33,546 nt of DNA from positions 1 to 33,546 of the forward strand of contig JAFDZI010000047.1 in the NCBI GenBank assembly GCA_018266955.1, read 5' to 3'. The first letter of the stretch is position 1, and the number at the start of each line of letters is the position of its first letter. Below the pieces are notes generated by a model. That model saw only the letters and a list, made by a program, of their open reading frames with translations, was not told where the DNA came from and searched no databases. Shown here in pieces: positions 1 through 9,404 of the stretch. The position numbers and the translations under genes were made by a program. The stretch comes from Bacteroidota bacterium. GTDB taxonomy: Bacteria; Bacteroidota; Bacteroidia; Flavobacteriales; Weeksellaceae.

Positions 1-23
1 ACACACTTTTTTGGGACAGTATC
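1..23 (-). mobile_element. Putative insertion sequence terminus (left edge)
   Basis: Read outward (leftward), the first bases are GATACTGTCCCAAAAAAGTG followed by TGT. This resembles the outward sequence at the right edge (TAGTGTCCAATAAAGTGT), with 16 identities over 18-19 positions and one gap. Related, outward-facing termini at both ends suggest that the window is bounded by two related IS copies whose bodies lie outside. GTGTCC...AAAGTGT ends recall IS256-type elements, but that family assignment is from memory and weak. No transposase sequence is present inside the window. Confidence 0.4.
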
Positions 24-158
24 AATCTTCATGAGTGTTTGTGTAAAAAAATCGGTTAATGACGATTTCTCAATATTTTGATGAAATAATCAATAATTTA
101 ACCTTAAAAAGCCTTAAAAAATATAAAATTAAACATGCGAAATTCATCATAAAATCAT

Positions 159-166
159 TATATTTG
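159..166 (+). promoter_or_regulatory. Promoter -7 element of secDF
   Basis: TATATTTG is an exact match to the Bacteroidota -7 consensus TAnnTTTG. It places the transcript start near 173, about 24 nt before the secDF ATG. No convincing -33 TTTG was seen, so the element rests on the -7 match and its position. Confidence 0.5.
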
Positions 167-196
167 CCCACTATAAAAATTTAATGTTGTATTAAA

Positions 197-3094
197 ATGC
201 AAGGAAAAGGACTTATTACGATTATTGCGATAGTTCTTGGACTGATTTGCATCAATGAATTACTACCCACTTGGTATGTGAGCAATCAGGAAAAGAAAAT
301 CGAAGCAGCAAAAGGTAATTTGAAGGAAATCGAAAAGATTAAAAAAGACACTTTAGATCTTGGTTTCACCAAATTATACTATTCAAAAGCCAAGGAAAAA
401 GAAATGAAACTTGGTTTGGACTTGAAGGGAGGGATCAATGTATTGTTGGAAATCAACCAAAGAGATTTGGTAAATGACTTAACCAATTACTCTACCAACC
501 CAATTTTGGTTGAAGCACTCGACAAAACCGATGCCGCGATGAAAAATTCATCCAAAGCATACATCGATGTTTTCTTCGACCAGTTTGCACAAGTAAACCA
601 AGCCAAAAATGCCAATCTGAAACTTGCAGATCCGGAAATTTTCGGAAATACCAATCTTACGGAGATTAAATACAATACGACCGACGACCAAGTAAAGGCG
701 ATTGTAAAAAGAAAAATCGACCAATCGGTAGGTACAGCTTTTGAGGTAATCCGTACCCGTATCGATAAAATGGGAGCGGTACAACCCAATGTACAAAGAG
801 TGCCTGGTACCGGTAGAATTTCTGTAGAAATGCCAGGGATCAAGGATATTGATAGAGTGAAAAAAATGTTGCAAACCTCTGCGAAATTGCAGTTCTGGGA
901 AGTGCAAGATGTTCAAGAGGCTTTCCCATATCTACAATCTTTGTCGGATGCCTTACCATCCAAAGCAGATTCTATAGGGGTTGCTAAAAATACAGATTTA
1001 TTAAAATTATTAGACCTTCAGTCTTTAAAAACCAATGGGGTTGGAAATGTAAAACTTTCTGATACCGCTACGGTAAACAAAATATTGAATTCTAAAATTG
1101 CTCAGAATCTTAGACCCGCCAATATTAAATATACCCAATTTATGTGGGCGTATAAACCAGAATCTACAGACGAAAATAGATTGGTATTATATGCCATTCG
1201 TGGTAACATCAGCCAAAAAGCACCTGTAGATGGGGCAGTAGAGAAATCCAACATCAGTTATGATGAGTTGGGTAGAATAGTGGTGGATATGCAGATGGAC
1301 TCCAAAGGAGCTAGAGAATGGAAATTGATGACAGAAAAAAATCTGAAAAAATCCGTGGCCGTTTCTTTGGACAATAGAGTATATACCGCTCCTATGGTAC
1401 AATCCGTTATCCCGGACGGAAGAACGCAAATATCAGGTAACTTTACACAAGACGAAGCCCAAGACTTAGTAAATGTTCTTGGAGCAGGGCGATTGCCGGC
1501 GGGTGCTAAAGTAGTGCAAGCAGATGTGGTAGGACCTTCACTTGGTGAGCAATCCATTCAAGATGGTCTAATGTCTTTTGCTATTGCTTTTGCTTTAATT
1601 ATTGCGTATATTATTTTTTATTATGGTGGTGCTGGTGTGTATGCCGTTATCGCTATGATCATCAATTTATTTTACATTTTCGGGATCATGGATTCTGGTG
1701 ACTTTACCCTTACCCTTCCGGGGATTGCGGGGATTGTATTGTCCATGGCGATGGCGGTGGATACCAATGTAATTATCTACGAAAGAACAAAAGAAGAATT
1801 GTTTGCAGGTAAAGGCATAAAAGAAGCCTATAAAGACGGGTTCAAACATGCGCTTTCCGCTATTATCGATGGTCATGCTACTACATTGCTTACGGCATTT
1901 GTATTGTATTTCTTCGGAACAGGACCTATCAAAGGATTTGCAGTTACCCTTATCATTGGTTTGCTCATGACTTTTTTTACTTCGGTATTGTTGTCTAGAG
2001 TGATGATTTTTAGCCGATTGGAAAAAGGTAAAGGATTGTCTGTTTGGACAGCTCCAACCAAAAATATGTTCAGAAATGTATGGATAGATTTTATTGGAAA
2101 AAGAAAATATTCCTACATTATTTCTTTAATCCTTACGGTTGCTTCTTTATTTTCAATTTTCACCAATGGATTTAAATATGGAGTAGATTTTGAAGGAGGT
2201 AGAAATTTCGTTGTTCGTTTTGAAAAACCTGTAGATGCCAATAAAATGGAGGAAAAATTAGCCCCTCTGTTTGCAACTAAAGATGGTAAACAAAACTCTG
2301 TAGAGGTAAAAACTTTCGGTAAAGACAATCAATTAAAAATTACGACCGATTATAAAATTGATGATGAATCTTTGGCAGCTGACCAAGAAATTGAATCTAA
2401 ATTATTTGAAGGTTTGAAGTCAGATTTCCCAGCAGGTGCTACTTTGGAGAAATTCAAATCGGCAGATGTAGGTCATTATGGTATTGTTTCTTCCACTAAA
2501 GTTGGTCCAACAGTAGCAGATGATATTAAACTAGGAGGTACAATGGCGGTAATAATCGCTTTGGGCGGGATTTTCGTTTATATTTTGGTACGATTTAGAA
2601 AATGGCAATTCTCTTTAGGAGCTGTGGTTGGTTTGTTCCACGATGCAATCATTATCCTTGGGGCTTACTCTTTCTTATACAAGTGGATGCCTTTCAATAT
2701 GGAAATTAACCAAGATTTTATCGCAGCAGTACTTACTGTTTTAGGATATTCCATCAACGATACTGTTATTGTATTCGATAGAATTAGAGAATACCTTCGC
2801 GAGAAAAAAGCCCTTACTTTGGCAGGATTGTTTGATGATTCTATCTCCAGTACTTTGGGTAGAACTTTCAATACTTCATTTACCACTATATTGGTCATCA
2901 CTGCAATCTTTATATTTGGTGGCGATAATCTTAGAGGCTTTATGTTTGCATTGTTATTAGGAATTGCTTTTGGTACTTATTCTTCCATTTTCGTAGCCTC
3001 GGCTATCGCTTACGATTTCTTGAAAGGAATTGGTAAAAAAGAAGAACATGTGCATGGCAAATCTACTGTAGATAAAGAAGAAATTAAAAAATAA
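197..3094 (+). CDS. secDF: Protein translocase subunit SecDF (fused SecD-SecF)
   Basis: This is the proton-driven accessory component of the Sec translocon in the inner membrane. It pulls preproteins across and releases them on the periplasmic side. The 965-residue protein is a natural SecD+SecF fusion, usual in Bacteroidota. The SecD half starts with a membrane segment at residues 5-24, carries the GLDLKGG motif at 73-79 and a large periplasmic domain, then a membrane bundle from about 450 that includes AVDTNVIIYERTKEE. The SecF half begins around 640, with GVDFEGG near 662-668 and the C-terminal motif GYSINDTVIVFDRIREYLRE. The ATG follows a good -7 element by about 24 nt. A strong terminator follows the stop, so the gene looks monocistronic. 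It supplies exported substrates to the type IX system represented elsewhere in the window. Confidence 0.96.
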   Translation: MQGKGLITIIAIVLGLICINELLPTWYVSNQEKKIEAAKGNLKEIEKIKKDTLDLGFTKLYYSKAKEKEMKLGLDLKGGINVLLEINQRDLVNDLTNYSTNPILVEALDKTDAAMKNSSKAYIDVFFDQFAQVNQAKNANLKLADPEIFGNTNLTEIKYNTTDDQVKAIVKRKIDQSVGTAFEVIRTRIDKMGAVQPNVQRVPGTGRISVEMPGIKDIDRVKKMLQTSAKLQFWEVQDVQEAFPYLQSLSDALPSKADSIGVAKNTDLLKLLDLQSLKTNGVGNVKLSDTATVNKILNSKIAQNLRPANIKYTQFMWAYKPESTDENRLVLYAIRGNISQKAPVDGAVEKSNISYDELGRIVVDMQMDSKGAREWKLMTEKNLKKSVAVSLDNRVYTAPMVQSVIPDGRTQISGNFTQDEAQDLVNVLGAGRLPAGAKVVQADVVGPSLGEQSIQDGLMSFAIAFALIIAYIIFYYGGAGVYAVIAMIINLFYIFGIMDSGDFTLTLPGIAGIVLSMAMAVDTNVIIYERTKEELFAGKGIKEAYKDGFKHALSAIIDGHATTLLTAFVLYFFGTGPIKGFAVTLIIGLLMTFFTSVLLSRVMIFSRLEKGKGLSVWTAPTKNMFRNVWIDFIGKRKYSYIISLILTVASLFSIFTNGFKYGVDFEGGRNFVVRFEKPVDANKMEEKLAPLFATKDGKQNSVEVKTFGKDNQLKITTDYKIDDESLAADQEIESKLFEGLKSDFPAGATLEKFKSADVGHYGIVSSTKVGPTVADDIKLGGTMAVIIALGGIFVYILVRFRKWQFSLGAVVGLFHDAIIILGAYSFLYKWMPFNMEINQDFIAAVLTVLGYSINDTVIVFDRIREYLREKKALTLAGLFDDSISSTLGRTFNTSFTTILVITAIFIFGGDNLRGFMFALLLGIAFGTYSSIFVASAIAYDFLKGIGKKEEHVHGKSTVDKEEIKK

Positions 3095-3113
3095 ATTCTT
3101 TTATCATTATACT

Positions 3114-3143
3114 AGTCCTTCAGTTTTCTGAAGGACTTTTTTT
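3114..3143 (+). terminator. Rho-independent terminator of secDF
   Basis: A perfect 10-bp stem, AGTCCTTCAG/CTGAAGGACT, with a TTTT loop is followed by a run of seven T. It starts 19 nt after the secDF stop. The priA promoter begins 4 nt after the T-run. Confidence 0.9.
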
Positions 3144-3146
3144 ATG

Positions 3147-3154
3147 TATTTTTG
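3147..3154 (+). promoter_or_regulatory. Promoter -7 element of priA
   Basis: TATTTTTG matches TAnnTTTG exactly, directly after the secDF terminator. It implies a start near 3161 and a leader of about 24 nt. This supports the TTG at 3185 as the priA start, because an in-frame stop lies at 3161-3163 and no ATG lies between. Confidence 0.6.
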
Positions 3155-3184
3155 TTGAACTAATTACGATATATTTTCAATCTG

Positions 3185-5629
3185 TTGTTTGCACAAATCA
3201 TACTGCCCCTTAACTTAAAAGGAACTTTTACTTATTCAATTCCTGAAGATTTAGTCCCATTACTTCAAATTGGGATGCGGGTTTTGGTGCCTTTCCGTGG
3301 TAAAAAAATCTATACGGGAATTGTTGCAGAAATTCATCAAAATAAACCCGAAACTTTTTTGGCTAAAGATATCATCAGTATATTAGATGATAAACCTATT
3401 TTACCACCTCATCAAATTCAATTTTGGAATTGGTTGTCCGAGTATTATCTCTGTAATTTAGGAGAAATCTACCGACTTGCATTTCCTTCTTCTTTGAAAT
3501 TGGAAAGCGAAACATACCTGAAATTAAAGCCCAATGCAAGCATTGATTATCAAATATTAGATGCCAACGAAATCTATCTGATACAGGCTTTAGAAGTGAG
3601 ACAGCTTATAAATTTGACTGATATTGAAGCTTTCATTCCAAAGAAATTCATCATCAAAACAATTCATTCTTTAATAGATTTACAATATATAGAAATAGAC
3701 GAGTATATTGGCGAAAAGTACAAAGCCAAAGAGGTTTCTTTTATTCAGTTAAAAGATTTGCAGACCCTAAAAGATAATTTGCCAGAAATACTTCTGTCTT
3801 TGAAAAAAGCACCCAAGCAACAAGAATTGTTTTTAAAAATTTTGGAGATTGAAACCGAAAATCCAAATCAAAAAATAAAAAAATCTACCTTATTTGCAGA
3901 AGGTATTTTTGCCAATAATCATTTAAAAGGACTAATAGAGAAAGGTTTTGTAGAAGAATTTACCCAATCGGTCGATCGATTGCCTAGTTATGAAGGACAT
4001 TTGGAGGAAAAGGAAAATCTTACACCAGAGCAATGGCAAGCATTACGGGAGATAAACAAAGCTTTTGACGAGGGTAAAAATGTGCTCTTACAAGGGGTAA
4101 CAGCCTCTGGGAAAACCCATGTTTACCTAGAAAAAATGATGGAAGTGGTAGCAACAGGAAAAATGGTGCTCTTTCTTTTACCGGAAATAGCCATTACCCA
4201 GCAAATTGTGCAAAGATTAGAAAGAAAATATGGCAACCAATTGGGGTATTACCATCAGAAATTAAGCGATTTCGAGAAAGTAGAAGTATGGCGCAAGATT
4301 AGAAATAAAGAAATTTCTGTTTTAATTGGAACCAGAAACGCGTTGTTCTTACCCTTCCAAAATCTGGGACTAATCATTGTGGATGAAGAACATGATACGG
4401 CCTATCGTCCAAGAGAAATTTCGCCCTACTTTAATGCCAAAGATGCAGCTTTGGTTATGGGAAATGTTTTTCAAGCGCCTGTCATCTTAGGCTCTGCTAC
4501 GCCATCGGTTGAATCCTATTATGCAGCAGCACTAGATAAATTGCGTTTGGTACATCTCGATAAACGCTTTGGTAATGTACATTTACCTTCGTTTCATCTT
4601 ATCGATATAAAGGAAGAAAGCGGCAGGAAAAATATGAACGGTAATTTTTCTAATGAACTTTTAACCGTAATTTCAGAAAATTTAGCCCAAAAAAACCAAG
4701 CCATTGTATTGCATAATAAACGAGGCTATGCCTCGGTTGTAGAATGTACCTCTTGCGGTCATGTTCAGTATTGCTCCAACTGTGATGTGGTTATGACCTA
4801 TCATAAGTCATCCAACGAACTGAAATGCCACTATTGCGGAAACAAAGCTGCAAAACCAGAAGCGTGCCCCAAGTGTTTTTCTAAAAAACTCAATACCAAA
4901 GGAATTGGTGTGGAACAAATTCATGAGGAGCTTACCAAGCTTTTCCCAGATGCCGAGGTAGATCGAATGGATGTAGATGCGATGCGTAAAAAGTTTGCCT
5001 ACGAAAAATTATATGAAAAAATAGAGTCCGGTGAATCTGATATTATTGTCGGAACACAAATGATTTCCAAAGGCTTGGATTTTGATCATATAGAATTGGT
5101 CTGTATCCCAAAAGCCGATAGAATGTTGTATGTACAAGATTTTAGAGCCGAAGAAAAAGCCTTTCAACTGATTACTCAGGTTTCGGGGAGAGCGGGAAGG
5201 GTTTCGGGTCAGGGTAAAGTATTTATACAAACCTATAACCCCCAACATCCGGTATTTTTTTTAATTAAAGAAAATGAGATTGACATGGTTTATCAGTATT
5301 TTTTGAACGAAAGAAAGAAAAATAATTATCCCCCTTATACCAAACTTATTTTCATAGAATTAAGACATCGTAAAGAAGATAAAGTAGAAAGAGCCATTCG
5401 GTATTTATATTCTATCCTCGAAAAATATTTACCTTCTGCCTGTCTTTTTGGTCCGGAAAAATCCCCTGTCCCAAGAATTAATACCTTATATCAGTACCAA
5501 ATTTTATTGAAATTACCTAAGGGCAAAAAGTATCTAGAATTTAAAAATTTCGTCTTGAAAAGTTTTGAAGAATTTGATGAAATTACCGCGTATCAAAGCA
5601 TCAAAAAGGTCGTAATTGTGGACTTTTAA
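3185..5629 (+). CDS. priA: Primosomal protein N' (replication restart helicase PriA)
   Basis: This is a 3'-to-5' superfamily 2 helicase that reloads the replisome at stalled or repaired forks. The 814 residues show the expected order: an N-terminal DNA-binding domain (starting FAQIILPLNLKGTFTY), Walker A GVTASGKT at 304-311, DEEHD Walker B at 400-404, and a zinc-binding insert of eight cysteines from C521 to about C564 (CTSC, CSNC, CHYC, CPKC). Helicase motifs GTQMISKGLDF and QVSGRAGR follow. The start is a TTG: the frame is closed upstream by a stop at 3161-3163, no ATG precedes the conserved N-terminus, and a consensus promoter sits about 30 nt upstream. It is transcribed separately from secDF. 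Confidence 0.95.
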   Translation: MFAQIILPLNLKGTFTYSIPEDLVPLLQIGMRVLVPFRGKKIYTGIVAEIHQNKPETFLAKDIISILDDKPILPPHQIQFWNWLSEYYLCNLGEIYRLAFPSSLKLESETYLKLKPNASIDYQILDANEIYLIQALEVRQLINLTDIEAFIPKKFIIKTIHSLIDLQYIEIDEYIGEKYKAKEVSFIQLKDLQTLKDNLPEILLSLKKAPKQQELFLKILEIETENPNQKIKKSTLFAEGIFANNHLKGLIEKGFVEEFTQSVDRLPSYEGHLEEKENLTPEQWQALREINKAFDEGKNVLLQGVTASGKTHVYLEKMMEVVATGKMVLFLLPEIAITQQIVQRLERKYGNQLGYYHQKLSDFEKVEVWRKIRNKEISVLIGTRNALFLPFQNLGLIIVDEEHDTAYRPREISPYFNAKDAALVMGNVFQAPVILGSATPSVESYYAAALDKLRLVHLDKRFGNVHLPSFHLIDIKEESGRKNMNGNFSNELLTVISENLAQKNQAIVLHNKRGYASVVECTSCGHVQYCSNCDVVMTYHKSSNELKCHYCGNKAAKPEACPKCFSKKLNTKGIGVEQIHEELTKLFPDAEVDRMDVDAMRKKFAYEKLYEKIESGESDIIVGTQMISKGLDFDHIELVCIPKADRMLYVQDFRAEEKAFQLITQVSGRAGRVSGQGKVFIQTYNPQHPVFFLIKENEIDMVYQYFLNERKKNNYPPYTKLIFIELRHRKEDKVERAIRYLYSILEKYLPSACLFGPEKSPVPRINTLYQYQILLKLPKGKKYLEFKNFVLKSFEEFDEITAYQSIKKVVIVDF

Positions 5630-5693
5630 CAAACTTTAACGAAGTTTAAAGCATTTTAATTCCCTTTACCAAGGCTTGATGAATTATTATTAA

Positions 5694-5701
5694 TACTTTT
5701 G
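5694..5701 (+). promoter_or_regulatory. Promoter of dacB (TAnnTTTG, overlapping a TTGGCAC motif)
   Basis: TACTTTTG matches TAnnTTTG exactly. Its last bases also form TTGGCAC (5699-5705), which resembles a sigma-54 -24 element. The matching -12 position reads TTC instead of TGC, so the sigma-54 reading is poor. Transcription would start near 5708, about 78 nt before the dacB ATG. Confidence 0.5.
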
Positions 5702-5785
5702 GCACATAGAATTCATATTCTATTCATCATTTGTTGTTACAGTATCTATTCTGAACAAAAGAAATCTTTAAAAAAGAAAGTATTT

Positions 5786-7252
5786 ATGATTCAAATCAAA
5801 AATATTGTATTGTCGGTAGGTTTATTATCGGCGATACAGGTATGCGGACAAAATAATTATTCTACAGATAATTCTACTATCTATACGGCAACTGCCACTC
5901 AATCTACACCAATTTATACAGCTACTTCCGAAGAAAAACCTTTAAGCCCAAAGGAGTATTTAGATGTTACACTCACTTCTATGGCAAGTGATCCTGTGCT
6001 AAGAAATGCCCAATGGGGATTTGCAGTATATGATCCCAAAAGCCAGAAACTTATAAGTGCTTATAACGAAAAAACACCACTCATTCCGGCTTCTACAACA
6101 AAATTACTTACCACAGAAACAGCTATGAGTTTGCTTGGGAGCAATTTTCAGTGGCTTACTCAGCTGGAATATTCCGGTGAAATTGACGAAAATGGTGTGC
6201 TAAATGGGAATTTATACTTAATAGGTAGTGGCGATCCTAGTTTGGGGACAAATAAGGCCGGAGCAACCAGTTATGGAATGATTTCCATGGATTTTATTGC
6301 TGCCATGGCCGAAAAAGGAATAAAAAGAGTCAATGGAAATATTGTCGTGCAAACTGCGGTTTTTAAAACCAATAAAATACCTACACTTCCAGAAAATATC
6401 GTGTGGTTAGAAAATGGCTCGTATTATTTGCCCATGGGTTCTACCCGTGAAATAGATCCTTCCAAAGAGAAAATAATCGTAAAACAAAGCAATCCTTTTC
6501 AGCAAGAAAAAAGATATTTTTATGTTTCTCCATACATTAAAAAAATGGTTTTTGCGGAAGAATACCAGCCTATTGACCTTGCCAGTAAATTGCCAGATCC
6601 TCCAGTTTCTTTAGCCAATTCTCTAAAAACTGCAATGCTAAAGAGTGGTATCCCTATTATTGGTAAAGTACTTAGTAAAACCATAGATACTGAACCCGAA
6701 AAAAGAATGCTGATATCCACTTATCGTTCTCCGGATTTAAATGATATTGTGTTTTACACCAATCAACATAGCGATAATGCTTTGGCCGAAGCTACCCTCA
6801 GAATGGTGGGTTTTCAGAAATTGGGAGATCAAACGCTAGAATCGGGTAGGAAAGTTGTCGTAGAGCATTTGGTTAAAAAAGATTTTGATACGGAAGGCCT
6901 TAATTTTATGGATGGAAGTGGCTTGTCCCGAGCCAATATGGTTACTCCTTTGGCACAGGTGAAATTTCTTACTTCATTAATGAATGAAAAATATTTTAAA
7001 AATTATTTTGATTCTCTACCCATTGGTGGGCAAACAGGAACATTGAAAAGAATGTTTGTCTATGGAAATGGCAATGGTCAAATTTTTGCCAAAACTGGCA
7101 CGCTCAACAAAGTGAAATGCTTGGCAGGATATGTGAAAACAAAGTCGGGAAAGTTAATGGCTTTTTCTCTTTTGGTAAATAATTATTCGGGGTCCACCGA
7201 TATGGTGAAAAGAAAAATGGAAATGTTGCTGGAGCCTGTTTTGGAATTGTAA
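5786..7252 (+). CDS. dacB: D-alanyl-D-alanine carboxypeptidase/endopeptidase (PBP4, peptidase S13)
   Basis: This is a periplasmic penicillin-binding protein that trims or cleaves peptidoglycan cross-links. From the ATG at 5786 the protein has 488 residues. An N-terminal signal peptide ends near CGQ at 20-22. All three S13 motifs are present: STTK at about 103-106, SDN (HSDNALAEATL) and a C-terminal KTG (FAKTGTLNKVK). An in-frame TTG at 5699 would add 29 residues, but it lies inside the promoter element. The ATG at 5786 directly precedes a proper signal sequence and is therefore preferred. A hairpin terminator follows 23 nt after the stop. Confidence 0.93.
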   Translation: MIQIKNIVLSVGLLSAIQVCGQNNYSTDNSTIYTATATQSTPIYTATSEEKPLSPKEYLDVTLTSMASDPVLRNAQWGFAVYDPKSQKLISAYNEKTPLIPASTTKLLTTETAMSLLGSNFQWLTQLEYSGEIDENGVLNGNLYLIGSGDPSLGTNKAGATSYGMISMDFIAAMAEKGIKRVNGNIVVQTAVFKTNKIPTLPENIVWLENGSYYLPMGSTREIDPSKEKIIVKQSNPFQQEKRYFYVSPYIKKMVFAEEYQPIDLASKLPDPPVSLANSLKTAMLKSGIPIIGKVLSKTIDTEPEKRMLISTYRSPDLNDIVFYTNQHSDNALAEATLRMVGFQKLGDQTLESGRKVVVEHLVKKDFDTEGLNFMDGSGLSRANMVTPLAQVKFLTSLMNEKYFKNYFDSLPIGGQTGTLKRMFVYGNGNGQIFAKTGTLNKVKCLAGYVKTKSGKLMAFSLLVNNYSGSTDMVKRKMEMLLEPVLEL

Positions 7253-7275
7253 ATGGATAAAATAAATGGTCTTAT

Positions 7276-7310
7276 AAAAGTCTTTTCATGTTTATTGGAA
7301 AGACTTTTTT
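7276..7310 (+). terminator. Terminator of dacB
   Basis: A 10-bp stem, AAAAGTCTTT (7276-7285) with AAAGACTTTT (7299-7308), closes a 13-nt loop and ends in a T-run to 7310. An in-frame ATG at 7288 for the next gene falls in this loop, which argues against it as a start. Confidence 0.8.
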
Positions 7311-7317
7311 ATCTTTA
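7310..7317 (+). promoter_or_regulatory. Possible promoter -7 element of the M1 peptidase
   Basis: TATCTTTA differs from TAnnTTTG at the last base only. It begins at the end of the dacB terminator, 19 nt before the preferred ATG at 7336. No -33 element was found at a normal spacing. Confidence 0.35.
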
Positions 7318-7335
7318 CTATGTAAAAATAAAAAG

Positions 7336-9258
7336 ATGAAAACGATTTATTCAATAGTATTTTTCTTGTTGTCTCATACTTTGGTTTCTGCTCAAATAGA
7401 GGATTATGGGTTGCCTTATAGAGAAGGGAAAAGCCATTTTCAGAAAATGACAACTTATAACAATAATCCCAATACAACTCAATATGATTTGAAATACCAA
7501 AGGTTGGAAGCAACATTAGATCCTGCGGTAAATTTTATTTCCGGCTCAGTAACATCTCATTTCTTGCCCAATGCAACTTTGTCCAGTATTTATTTTGATT
7601 TTACCACACAACTCAATGTTTCGTCGGTTTCCTATCATGGAACCAACCTTGCCTTTAGTCAGTTGCCCACCAAAGAACTGAAAATTGACTTTCCCACCGC
7701 CATTAGTGCCGGTACTTTAGATTCGCTTACCGTTCATTATTCAGGGATTCCAGATCCTAGTAATAATGCCTTTGCCGTACATAGCCAAAGTGGAATTCCG
7801 GTAATGAGTACACTTTCCGAACCTTATGGTGCACAAGATTGGTTTCCCACCAAACAGAGCATGAACGACAAAATTGATCGCTTCGATTTTAAAATTACGA
7901 CTCCCTCCACATATTCTGTGGCAGCCAATGGTAAACTAATGTCCGAAACAATTATCGGTACTAATAAATTGACCTTTTGGCGAACACAATATCCTACAGC
8001 TGCATATCTTATTGCCTTTTCCATTACCAATTTCACCAAAATTAATGATGTAATGGGCAATCCTCCTTTTCCTTTTGTTAATTATTTGTATCCTACCACC
8101 GCTGCTAATCCTTCCATTATGGCGGATATAGAATGGACCAAACAAATCATGAATACCTACGAAAATTTATTTGGACCTTATCCTTTCCGTAATGAAAAAT
8201 ATGGACACATGGAGTTTGGCTACAATGGAGTTTGTATGGAGCATCAGACGATGTCTTCCATGTCGGGTTGGCCAAGAAGGGTAATCGCCCACGAACTGGC
8301 ACACCAATGGTTTGGCGACAAAATAACTTGTGGTGCATGGAATGATCTTTGGCTTAATGAAGGTTTTGCAACCTTTGGGGAACATGTGGCAAACGAACAA
8401 TTTTTAATGACCCACAGCGAATTTATGAATTATTTGCAAGGTCAAAAAAACTTTATAACCTATGCAACCGGTGGCTCTGTCTATGTGAATGATGCCGATT
8501 TGGGAAATCAATCGGTCTTATTTTCTGGAAGATTAACTTATGCTAAAGGAGGATATGTGGTAAGAATGATGAAATGGATTTTGGGCGATGTGGTTTTTTA
8601 TCAAGCCATAAAAGATTATATGTCCAGACCCAATTTGGCGTATGCTTATGCGAAAACCATCGATTTGAAAACCTCGTTACTTCAATCAACCGGGAAAGAT
8701 TTCACCGAATTTTTCAACCAATGGATTTATGGACAAGGCTATCCAACTTACGACATTCAATGGAAACAATCTACTGATTTGCAAAGCATATCGTTTAAAG
8801 TAGGCCAAAGCCAAAGCCACCCTTCAGTAGCATTTTATACCCTGCCATTGCCTATAAAACTCAATGGGAGCAATGGGGAAGTAGCGCATATAGTTTTGGA
8901 CCATCAGAGCAATAACCAAATGTTTACAATTCCAACTACTTTTGCGGTTTCCTCTGTTGAATTTAATGTTGAACACCAGATTCTTGAGAAAAACTCAACA
9001 GTGCAAATGAATGCTAATTTATCAACGCAAAATTCATTAATACAAGAAGATTTGCAAATCTATCCAAATCCAGCAGATACTGTCATTTGGATTAAAGGTT
9101 TAAATAAAGAAACCGACTTCGTTATAACTTTTGCTACGGGGCAACAAGTTCAGAAAGGAAGGGTAGAACCCCATCGGTCAATTTCTGTAAGTCATTTGGA
9201 AAAAGGCGTGTATTGGTTAGAGTTGCAAAATAAACGGTTTAAATTTATTAAAAGATAG
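7336..9258 (+). CDS. Secreted M1-family zinc metallopeptidase with type IX sorting domain
   Basis: This is an aminopeptidase N-like protein, expected to remove N-terminal residues from peptides outside the cell or at its surface. From the ATG at 7336 it has 640 residues with a clear signal peptide (MKTIYSIVFFLLSHTLVSAQ). The zinc site is complete: HELAH at 319-323 and the third ligand E342 in NEGFATF, giving HEXXH-X18-E. The GAMEN-like substrate loop reads GVCMEHQT. The last roughly 75 residues (LQIYPNPADT through GVYWLELQNK) form a type A type IX secretion C-terminal domain that is cleaved on export. The alternative ATG at 7288 lies in the preceding terminator loop. This is a probable cargo of the system to which PorQ belongs. 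Confidence 0.92.
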   Translation: MKTIYSIVFFLLSHTLVSAQIEDYGLPYREGKSHFQKMTTYNNNPNTTQYDLKYQRLEATLDPAVNFISGSVTSHFLPNATLSSIYFDFTTQLNVSSVSYHGTNLAFSQLPTKELKIDFPTAISAGTLDSLTVHYSGIPDPSNNAFAVHSQSGIPVMSTLSEPYGAQDWFPTKQSMNDKIDRFDFKITTPSTYSVAANGKLMSETIIGTNKLTFWRTQYPTAAYLIAFSITNFTKINDVMGNPPFPFVNYLYPTTAANPSIMADIEWTKQIMNTYENLFGPYPFRNEKYGHMEFGYNGVCMEHQTMSSMSGWPRRVIAHELAHQWFGDKITCGAWNDLWLNEGFATFGEHVANEQFLMTHSEFMNYLQGQKNFITYATGGSVYVNDADLGNQSVLFSGRLTYAKGGYVVRMMKWILGDVVFYQAIKDYMSRPNLAYAYAKTIDLKTSLLQSTGKDFTEFFNQWIYGQGYPTYDIQWKQSTDLQSISFKVGQSQSHPSVAFYTLPLPIKLNGSNGEVAHIVLDHQSNNQMFTIPTTFAVSSVEFNVEHQILEKNSTVQMNANLSTQNSLIQEDLQIYPNPADTVIWIKGLNKETDFVITFATGQQVQKGRVEPHRSISVSHLEKGVYWLELQNKRFKFIKR

Positions 9259-9351
9259 GTTTGAATTAACGAAAAGGCTTCATGGGAAATTGTTTTATGT
9301 TGAACGATTAAATTATAATGCGAAAAGAGCTGAATTTATCCATAGAAATGC

Positions 9352-9382
9352 TTGAGAAATCTAGCTTTTTTTCATAATTTAG
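9352..9382 (+). promoter_or_regulatory. Promoter of kbl
   Basis: TTG at 9352-9354, a 20-nt spacer, then TAATTTAG at 9375-9382 (one mismatch to TAnnTTTG). Transcription would start near 9389, about 16 nt before the kbl ATG. No clear terminator was seen after the upstream peptidase gene. Confidence 0.45.
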
Positions 9383-9404
9383 CCCATTAAAATTTTTAAT
9401 CAAA

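Noticed and set aside
5631..5647. Terminator after priA (AAACTT/AAGTTT hairpin)
   Set aside because: The stem has only 6 A/T-rich pairs and there is no T-run.
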